Part shown: one piece after another, positions 20,380 through 26,318 of the stretch
Layout of the letters: every line of letters begins with the position of its first letter
How positions within the stretch are numbered: position 1 is the first letter of the stretch
From: an uncultured Ruminococcus sp.
GTDB taxonomy: Bacteria; Bacillota; Clostridia; Oscillospirales; Ruminococcaceae
Length of the DNA stretch: 26,318 bases
Direction of reading: 5' to 3'
NCBI GenBank assembly: GCA_900543105.1
Contig: UQQA01000019.1
Span: 1 to 26,318 of the forward strand
The notes under the pieces: generated by a model
What the model was told of the DNA's origin: nothing
What the model saw: only the letters and a program-made list of their open reading frames with translations
Database searches by the model: none
Position numbers and translations under genes: made by a program

Positions 20380-21465
20380 ATGGTAACATCTAAATTTACC
20401 AACCTTATCGACCTTAGCGATATGCCGATTTCATGGTGGAACGAGATTGTTTCGCTCGGTGCAAAGATCGCAAAAGAACCCCAAAAATACGCTCATGAAT
20501 GTGACGGAAAAATTATGGGTACGCTCTTCTATGAACCGTCCACAAGAACACAGATGTCATTTCAGACAGCAATGCTTCGCCTTGGCGGAACGATAATCGG
20601 TTTTGATAATCCTGCAACTTCATCGGTTTCAAAGGGCGAGAATCTTAAGGATACAACAAAAATAGTTTCGGGTTATGCAGATGTCTTGGTAATGCGTCAC
20701 CCACTTGAAGGTTCTGCAAAGGCTGCTGCCTTAACAGCTGATTGCCCTATCATAAACGCAGGCGATGGCGGACATCTTCACCCTACACAGACCCTCACCG
20801 ATCTGCTGACCTTATACATAGAAAAAGGAACGCTTGAAAATCATACTATCGGCTTCTGCGGTGACCTCAAAAACGGCCGAACCGTTCATTCTCTATGCAA
20901 AGCAATGTCCTGCTACAAGGGAAACAAGTTCATCTTTATTTCAACGCCTGAGCTTAAAGTTCCGTCATATATTATTGATATACTAAAGGCGCATGGCTGT
21001 GAATTTACCGAGGTCTATTCACTTGAAGAAGTTATTGACAAGCTTGATATTCTATATATGACACGAATCCAACGCGAGCGTTTTTCTGACCTTGATGAAT
21101 ACGAAAAGCAGAAAAATGTTTACCGTCTTGATACGGAGAAAATGTCCAAAGCAAGCAAAGACCTTATTGTTCTTCACCCTCTTCCGAGAGTCGATGAGAT
21201 TGCGATTGAGGTTGATGATGACCCCCGTGCAATGTATTTCAAGCAGGCCAAGTACGGCATGTATGTCAGAATGGCGCTTATTCTCACTGTTTTGAAGAAT
21301 GAATATCCGTCCACACTTCTCAGCGGAAATATTCACAACAGTATCAGATGTACAAACCCCAACTGCATTACTCACAAGGAAGCATATCTGCCGCGATCGT
21401 TCAGAGGCAACGGAGATACTCTTGAATGTGAATACTGCGATGAACGCATTTTAAACCAGCACTAA
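20380..21465 (+). CDS. pyrB: Aspartate carbamoyltransferase with fused PyrI-type zinc tail
   Basis: It catalyses carbamoyl phosphate + aspartate to carbamoyl aspartate, the committed step of pyrimidine synthesis. I use ATG 20380 (site GAAAGGA) rather than the upstream in-frame ATG at 20362. The catalytic chain shows FYEPSTRTQMSF (carbamoyl-phosphate loop), HLHPTQTLTDL and LHPLPRVDEI. After about residue 305 a tail follows with Cys324-x4-Cys329 and Cys350-x2-Cys353 (RCTNPNCITHKEA ... LECEYCDE), matching the zinc domain of the regulatory chain PyrI. The nucleotide-binding half of PyrI is absent, so the tail probably stabilises subunit contacts rather than sensing ATP/CTP. Monocistronic. Confidence 0.95.
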   Translation: MVTSKFTNLIDLSDMPISWWNEIVSLGAKIAKEPQKYAHECDGKIMGTLFYEPSTRTQMSFQTAMLRLGGTIIGFDNPATSSVSKGENLKDTTKIVSGYADVLVMRHPLEGSAKAAALTADCPIINAGDGGHLHPTQTLTDLLTLYIEKGTLENHTIGFCGDLKNGRTVHSLCKAMSCYKGNKFIFISTPELKVPSYIIDILKAHGCEFTEVYSLEEVIDKLDILYMTRIQRERFSDLDEYEKQKNVYRLDTEKMSKASKDLIVLHPLPRVDEIAIEVDDDPRAMYFKQAKYGMYVRMALILTVLKNEYPSTLLSGNIHNSIRCTNPNCITHKEAYLPRSFRGNGDTLECEYCDERILNQH

Positions 21466-21470
21466 AAATT

Positions 21471-21505
21471 AAAGCCGTTTTTGATTTTGATTCAAAAACG
21501 GCTTT
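21471..21505. terminator. Bidirectional terminator between pyrB and acyl-CoA synthetase
   Basis: AAAGCCGTTTTTG (21471-21483) and CAAAAACGGCTTT (21493-21505) form a perfect 13-bp stem. T-runs follow on both strands, the better one on the minus strand (AATTTTTAG). Confidence 0.85.
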
Positions 21506-21516
21506 TGTAAATTGTA

Positions 21517-21555
21517 ACAGCCTGACAGGAATTTTCTTATCAGGCTGTGTTTTTT
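21517..21555 (+). terminator. Second rightward terminator
   Basis: ACAGCCTGA (21517-21525) pairs with TCAGGCTGT (21540-21548), then GTGTTTTTT follows on the plus strand. It backs up the preceding hairpin and blocks pyrB readthrough into the convergent gene. Confidence 0.75.
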
Positions 21556-23218
21556 ATGAATTTGAATTATCTTTTTCACGTATTTCAACTCGTCTTATCT
21601 TTCCGCTGATAGTTTTTGGAAGTTCATCAACGAATTCGATAACACGGGGATATTTGTATGGCGCAGTCTGGTTTTTAACGTGTTCCTGAAGCTCTTTTAC
21701 AAGTTTTTCGTCCCCCTTGTCCCTGTACGCCTTGGTAAGAACGATAGTTGCCTTAACGACCATACCTCTTATTGCGTCTTTTACACCCGTAACAGCAACT
21801 TCAAGAACCGCAGGGTGTTCCATAAGAACACTTTCGATCTCAAATGGTCCGATTCTGTAACCTGAGGACTTGATAACATCGTCCTTGCGTCCAACATACC
21901 AGAAATAGCCGTCATTATCCTTGTAAGCGAGGTCATTTGTGTGGTAAACTCCGCCTCTCCATGCCTCGGCGGTGGCTTCGGGGTTCTTGTAGTATTCCTT
22001 GAAAAGACCGATCTTCTCCGTTGTCTTAGGAATAATTACGATTTCTCCCTCCTGACCGTTTTCAACCTCGTTGCAGTCATCATCATAGATTTTTATGTCA
22101 AAAAGCGGCGTTGGAATACCAGTTGAACCCGGCTTTGGTTCCATTTCACACATATTTCCTATCGCAAGAACAGTTTCAGTCTGACCGTAGCCCTCCATAA
22201 CCTTTAATCCCGTGAGGTCGTACCAACGGTTAAATACCTCGGGGTTGAGAGCTTCGCCTGCAATGCTTGTGCGTTCAAGATTGGAAAGATCGTAATCCGA
22301 GATTCCCTCTTTGATGAACATACGGTACATTGTCGGAGGTGCGCAGAACGAAGTAACTTTATAATCCTGGATTTTCTGTAGAATATCATTTGCATGGAAG
22401 CGGTCAAAGTCATAAACAAACAGACAAGCTGCACAGAGAAGCTGACCGTACATCTTTCCCCACATACATTTTGCCCAGCCTGATTCGGATATCGTAAGGT
22501 GCAGGCTGCCTTCGTGAAGCTTGTGCCAATATTTCGCCGTGACGATATGTCCGAGGCAATAATAATGTGTGTGAACGACCATTTTTGGATAGCCTGTTGT
22601 TCCCGATGTGAAGTATATAAGCATATTGTCATTTACATTGTTCTGAATTCTTTCGAGTTCAGTCGGATATTTTGCACATTCCGCATCAAAGTTCGTCCAG
22701 CCGTCACGATTTCCTCTAACGATAAATTTCTCTTTTATATCTTTGTATTCTTCAAGCGCCTGCTCAATATGATCTGTAACATCTCCGTCAGCGGTAGCAA
22801 CAACGTAGTTTACATCTGCTGCTTCAAAACGATAGGTGTAATCCTTTTTCATAAGCTGATTTGTTGCAGGAATGAGAATAGCGCCGATTTTATCAAGCGC
22901 AAGAAGCAATATCCAGAACTGATAGTGTCTTTTGAGAACCGAAAGAACCATGTCACCTTTTTTTACGCCGTGTGCAAGAAGCATATTTGCGCACTGATTC
23001 GATCTGACCGAAAGATCCTTGTAAGTAAAGGTATGCTCTTCGCCCTTATCATTGACCCAAACCATCGCTTTGCGCTCAGGCTCACTTTTGCCTATAACAT
23101 CGATTATGTCATAAGCAAAATTGAAGTTTTCGGGAATATCAAAATCGAGGTCTTTGATAAGTCCGTTTTCGTCAAAGGTTTCCTTGATATATTTTTTGTA
23201 AAGATCTTTCATTTCCAT
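21554..23218 (-). CDS. Acyl-CoA synthetase (medium-chain type, AMP-forming)
   Basis: This ANL-superfamily enzyme activates a carboxylic acid with ATP and joins it to CoA. The 554-residue chain has the P-loop YFTSGTTGYPKM (near residue 195), SIAGEALNPEVF, the core GYGQTET, the Y(x)TNDLAYKDNDGYFWYVGR hinge region with R as linker, and Lys540 in PKTISGKIRR, the usual acetylation-controlled catalytic lysine. The closest known group is the medium-chain/short-chain acyl-CoA synthetases of gut Clostridia and Bacteroides; the exact acid is unknown. The start at 23218 has AAAGGA upstream. It lies 42 bases after tgt on the same strand and may be the last gene of the queA operon, though a separate promoter cannot be excluded. 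Confidence 0.92.
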   Translation of the reverse strand: MEMKDLYKKYIKETFDENGLIKDLDFDIPENFNFAYDIIDVIGKSEPERKAMVWVNDKGEEHTFTYKDLSVRSNQCANMLLAHGVKKGDMVLSVLKRHYQFWILLLALDKIGAILIPATNQLMKKDYTYRFEAADVNYVVATADGDVTDHIEQALEEYKDIKEKFIVRGNRDGWTNFDAECAKYPTELERIQNNVNDNMLIYFTSGTTGYPKMVVHTHYYCLGHIVTAKYWHKLHEGSLHLTISESGWAKCMWGKMYGQLLCAACLFVYDFDRFHANDILQKIQDYKVTSFCAPPTMYRMFIKEGISDYDLSNLERTSIAGEALNPEVFNRWYDLTGLKVMEGYGQTETVLAIGNMCEMEPKPGSTGIPTPLFDIKIYDDDCNEVENGQEGEIVIIPKTTEKIGLFKEYYKNPEATAEAWRGGVYHTNDLAYKDNDGYFWYVGRKDDVIKSSGYRIGPFEIESVLMEHPAVLEVAVTGVKDAIRGMVVKATIVLTKAYRDKGDEKLVKELQEHVKNQTAPYKYPRVIEFVDELPKTISGKIRRVEIREKDNSNS

Positions 23219-23260
23219 GGTTTATAGTTCCTTTCGATACAGTTTTTAGGAAGCGGCCAA

Positions 23261-24391
23261 TCAGAGAATTTTGGAAAGCTTTTCGGAATATTCTGCTCTG
23301 AATTCGGCAAAAGTGCCATTGTCAAGAGCATCTCTGATCTTTTCCATAAGTGTGTTATAGAAATAGAGGTTATGAATTACAGCAAGTCTTCCTGCAAGCT
23401 GTTCATTTGACTTGAAAAGGTGACGAATGTATGCTCTTGAATGATTGCGGCAGGTCGGGCAGTCACATTCAGGGTCAAGCGGAAGCGGGTCTGTTTCGTA
23501 GCATGCGTTTGTCGCATGCATTATTCCGCTCCATGTGAATATGGTAGCATGACGTGCGTTTCTGCTCGGCATTACACAGTCAAAAAGGTCAACTCCTCTT
23601 GCGACAGCTTCAATAATGTTTGACGGAGTGCCGACACCCATAAGATATCTTATTTTATTCTTTGGCATAACGGGCTCAACATCTTCAATTATCCTGTACA
23701 TAACATCGGTAGGTTCGCCGACTGCAAGTCCGCCGATAGCGTAGCCGTCCATATCAAGTCGCGCAATTGCCTCCATGTGCTTTATTCTGAGGTCAGAGAA
23801 AGTACAGCCCTGATTGATGCCGAAAAGAAGCTGATGTTTATTGATAGTATCGTGTAAAGCGTTTAACCTTTCCATCTCGTCTTTGCATCTGTAAAGCCAG
23901 CGGACTGTACGCTCGCATGATTTCTTAGAATATTCATAAGCGGCAGGGTTTTCAACACATTCGTCGAATGCCATTGCGATAGTCGAAGCAAGGTTTGACT
24001 GTATCTGCATCGATTCTTCAGGTCCCATAAATATCTTTCTGCCGTCAACGTGGGAGTTGAAATATACGCCCTCTTCTTTTATTCTGCGAAGCTTTGAAAG
24101 CGAAAAGACCTGAAATCCACCGCTATCGGTGAGTATAGGCTTGTCCCAGTTCATAAACTTATGCAGACCGCCCATTTCCTTTATTACCCTGTCAGACGGA
24201 CGAACGTGCAGATGATAAGTATTGCAAAGCTCTACCTGTGTTTTCAAACCTTTTAAGTCAATTGACGAAATACCGCCCTTGATTGCAGCTGACGTGCCGA
24301 CATTCATAAAGCAAGGTGTCTGGAATGTGCCATGAACAGTTTCAAATTTGCCCCTTCGAGCCTTTCCCTCTGTTTTTAAAAGTGTGTACAT
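23261..24391 (-). CDS. tgt: Queuine/preQ1 tRNA-guanine transglycosylase
   Basis: It exchanges G34 of GUN-anticodon tRNAs for preQ1, the first tRNA-level step of queuosine synthesis. Full length at 376 residues. It shows the catalytic-site DSGGFQVFSL, GGLAVGE, MGVGTPSNIIEAV, DCVMPSRNARHA and a zinc site with Cys309, Cys311, Cys314 and His340 (CDCPTC ... H). The start at 24391 follows AGGAG, which overlaps the stop of the DUF3592 gene. QueA, the next enzyme acting on the product, is two genes upstream, so the operon is functionally coherent. preQ1 synthesis genes are not in the window. Confidence 0.97.
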   Translation of the reverse strand: MYTLLKTEGKARRGKFETVHGTFQTPCFMNVGTSAAIKGGISSIDLKGLKTQVELCNTYHLHVRPSDRVIKEMGGLHKFMNWDKPILTDSGGFQVFSLSKLRRIKEEGVYFNSHVDGRKIFMGPEESMQIQSNLASTIAMAFDECVENPAAYEYSKKSCERTVRWLYRCKDEMERLNALHDTINKHQLLFGINQGCTFSDLRIKHMEAIARLDMDGYAIGGLAVGEPTDVMYRIIEDVEPVMPKNKIRYLMGVGTPSNIIEAVARGVDLFDCVMPSRNARHATIFTWSGIMHATNACYETDPLPLDPECDCPTCRNHSRAYIRHLFKSNEQLAGRLAVIHNLYFYNTLMEKIRDALDNGTFAEFRAEYSEKLSKIL

Positions 24392-24399
24392 GTTTTCTC

Positions 24400-25155
24400 C
24401 TATCTTCTATAATCGTGGATATTTTCATTTAAACTGTATCTGTCGATCAATTCGTAAATATCAACGTAGTGATTCTTTTTATTGTTGCTGTCAACATAGA
24501 CCGTGACTTCCCTACCGATAAGGTCGGAAATATTGCCCATAATGTTATCTGAACTGTAAAGAAACTTTTCATTGCTGTAAGGGTCAATAACTTCACATTC
24601 GGCTTTATAGGGGTGCATTTTATTTATAGTGACATACTTGTTTCTTTCGACATTTGTGATAATACCCGTCAAACATTCACCCGACTGCATAAGCTTATTC
24701 CTCTTTTTACCCGAAAGAATCTTTTTCATAATAAGGATAAAACCAAGCAATGCAAATATGCTGCCTAATGGAATGATGACAAAGCCAAGGATCTTTGACC
24801 CCATATTTGTTATTATTTTCGACGGATCATCGGGAGAATAATTTATTATTATAGTATCTCCTTCACGCATATCCGAAGAATAATAGTCGAGAAGCTCTTC
24901 ATATTGCCTGCCGTCTATTTCATATTTGACCCAAACGCTGTGCCGTGTCTTACGATCACCGTGACTGTCATTATAATATTCTTTTTCAATTTGAGAGATA
25001 ACAGCATTTGTTTGTTGAGCATTTTTTAAAAATTTATTGTTATGAACAGAAATAGTTATTCCTACTATGAGGAATATTATTCCAACAATTACATAAATAA
25101 TTCCCATAAGAAAGCATACAGACGGCGCTTTTCTTATTTTATTCTTGTAGATCAT
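24400..25155 (-). CDS. DUF3592 membrane protein (251 aa)
   Basis: Membrane helices lie at about residues 13-36 (VCFLMGIIYVIVGIIFLIVG) and 122-143 (FVIIPLGSIFALLGFILIM). Between them is a domain of about 80 residues with the DUF3592 pattern (WVKYEIDGRQYEELLDYYSSD ... GDTIIINYSPDDP). A second similar domain follows the second helix. Function of the family is unknown. It sits between queA and tgt with short gaps (40 and 8 bases) and so is co-transcribed with two queuosine genes; no mechanistic link is known. Start ATG 25155 with a GGAG site. Confidence 0.85.
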   Translation of the reverse strand: MIYKNKIRKAPSVCFLMGIIYVIVGIIFLIVGITISVHNNKFLKNAQQTNAVISQIEKEYYNDSHGDRKTRHSVWVKYEIDGRQYEELLDYYSSDMREGDTIIINYSPDDPSKIITNMGSKILGFVIIPLGSIFALLGFILIMKKILSGKKRNKLMQSGECLTGIITNVERNKYVTINKMHPYKAECEVIDPYSNEKFLYSSDNIMGNISDLIGREVTVYVDSNNKKNHYVDIYELIDRYSLNENIHDYRR

Positions 25156-25195
25156 AATTTTTTCTCCAAACTAAGATGTCATTGTTGTTTTTACG

Positions 25196-26221
25196 TCAAA
25201 CTATGAGCATTGCGTCGCCAAAGCTGAAAAATCTGTACTTTTCATCAACGGCGATCTTATAAGCGTTCATTGTCTTTTCATAGCCAAGAAAAGCCGATAC
25301 AAGCATAATAAGGGTGCTTTCGGGAAGATGAAAATTCGTTATAAGTCCGTCAATTACTTTGAATTCGTATCCGGGATAAATGAATATATCGGTGTATCCC
25401 TCGTGTTCGTCCATATCGTCAAAGAAAGTTCCTACACTTTCGAGCGTTCTGCATGAAGTTGTACCTACTGCGATAACACGTCCGCCCTCGGCTTTTGTTT
25501 GTTTAATAAGGTCGGCTGTTTCCTTGGGGAGATGATAATGTTCCGAGTGCATTTTATGTTCGAGTACATTATCTTCTTTTACGGGACGGAATGTTCCAAG
25601 TCCGACATGAAGTGTAACGTATGCAAGCTTTACACCCATATTTTCAAGGTCGGCAAGCATTTCTTTTGTAAAGTGCAAACCTGCTGTCGGAGCTGCCGCA
25701 GAACCCAATTCTTTTGAATAGACCGTCTGATAACGTTCCTTGTCTTTGAGTTTTTCTTTAATGTATGGAGGAAGCGGCATCTGTCCGACTTCTTCAAGTG
25801 CTGTAAAGAAGTTTCCTTCACACTCGAATTTTGCTATTCTGTTTCCACCTTCAACTGTTTCAATTATCTCAGCCTTAAGTCTGCCGTCACCGAAGCTGAA
25901 TCTTGCGCCCGGCTTGGCCTTTTTGCCGGGACGGACAAGTATCTCCCACAGCTTGTCCCCTTTTTGTTCAAGGAGCAGAAATTCAACGCAAGCACCTGTT
26001 TCTTCCTTTATGCCGTAAAGTCTTGCCGGCAGTACACGCGAATCATTCATAACGAGCAGATCACCTTTTTTCAGGTAATCGCATAAATTATAAAAGTGAC
26101 GATGCTCTATTTCACCGCTTTTGCGGTCAATTTTCATTAATCGGGAATAATTTCTCGGTTCGATTGGTGTTTGTGCGATAAGCTCTTCGGGCAGATCGTA
26201 ATAGAATTCCGATTTCAGCAT
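25196..26221 (-). CDS. queA: S-adenosylmethionine:tRNA ribosyltransferase-isomerase
   Basis: It transfers and rearranges the ribosyl part of S-adenosylmethionine onto preQ1 in tRNA, giving epoxyqueuosine. The 341-residue chain starts MLKSEFYYDLPEELIAQTP, the classic QueA N terminus. It also contains LLVMNDSRVLPARL, APTAGLHFT, YVTLHVGLGTFRPV and NFHLPESTLIMLVSAF, all family hallmarks. I prefer ATG 26221 over an in-frame TTG at 26230, since homologues begin there; the AAAGGAT site is then 12 bases away, which is rather long. First gene of a leftward operon with a clear promoter. Confidence 0.97.
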   Translation of the reverse strand: MLKSEFYYDLPEELIAQTPIEPRNYSRLMKIDRKSGEIEHRHFYNLCDYLKKGDLLVMNDSRVLPARLYGIKEETGACVEFLLLEQKGDKLWEILVRPGKKAKPGARFSFGDGRLKAEIIETVEGGNRIAKFECEGNFFTALEEVGQMPLPPYIKEKLKDKERYQTVYSKELGSAAAPTAGLHFTKEMLADLENMGVKLAYVTLHVGLGTFRPVKEDNVLEHKMHSEHYHLPKETADLIKQTKAEGGRVIAVGTTSCRTLESVGTFFDDMDEHEGYTDIFIYPGYEFKVIDGLITNFHLPESTLIMLVSAFLGYEKTMNAYKIAVDEKYRFFSFGDAMLIV

Positions 26222-26272
26222 AAAATACAAATTATCCTTTCACATCTGATTAAATATATTGCAGTTAATAAA

Positions 26273-26301
26273 ATTTTACCACAAAAAAGCTATAAAGTCA
26301 A
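26273..26301 (-). promoter_or_regulatory. Promoter of the queA-DUF3592-tgt operon
   Basis: On the minus strand TTGACT (26296-26301) and TAAAAT (26273-26278) have a 17-base spacer. The leader up to the queA start is about 45 bases. No preQ1 riboswitch fold was recognised in it. Confidence 0.7.
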
Positions 26302-26318
26302 ATGTATTTATACGATAT

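Overview
The window comes from a low-GC, endospore-forming Firmicute. The chromosome-type genes fit the Oscillospiraceae/Ruminococcus-like gut Clostridia: the spore coat-basement pair SpoIVA and SipL, a plant-xyloglucan-type GH31 alpha-xylosidase, a GH4-like protein, and a PyrB carrying a PyrI-type zinc tail. The exact taxon is an inference.

Positions 1 to about 7978 look like an integrated filamentous phage (inovirus-like element) or close relative. A long leftward operon (6734 to 1117) encodes, in order: a gpV-like ssDNA-binding protein, two small membrane proteins, a pVIII-like major coat precursor with signal peptide, a tandem-hairpin attenuator, a Zot/pI-like assembly ATPase, a secreted and membrane-anchored pIII-like protein, a pVI-like membrane protein, two small cysteine-rich proteins, a Rep_trans-type rolling-circle initiator and two small helper ORFs. 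No secretin and no integrase is visible. The missing secretin is expected in a host with one membrane.

A CI-like switch (6778-6845, three ACCACAAATTTGTGGT-type operators) separates this operon from a rightward unit holding an XRE repressor, a membrane-anchored DUF2726 nuclease-like protein and a membrane/coiled-coil protein. On the far left, a ribbon-helix-helix protein and its divergent operator control another set of small ORFs, and one of these runs off the window. Positions 7932-8617 carry no convincing gene. This stretch is packed with secondary structure: two copies of a GGGGGCAAGCCCCC cruciform repeat, two terminator-like hairpins and a 78-nt near-perfect hairpin. The right end of the element probably lies here.

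Positions 8618-26318 are chromosomal: a tiny membrane ORF, a GH4-family protein that lacks the usual metal ligands, a 1348-residue protein with about twelve tandem 51-residue helical repeats plus PH-like and zinc-ribbon ends, the sipL-spoIVA sporulation operon (sipL has a frameshift), a GH31 alpha-xylosidase, pyrB with a zinc tail, and a leftward operon queA - DUF3592 - tgt - acyl-CoA synthetase. queA and tgt act in tRNA queuosine modification.
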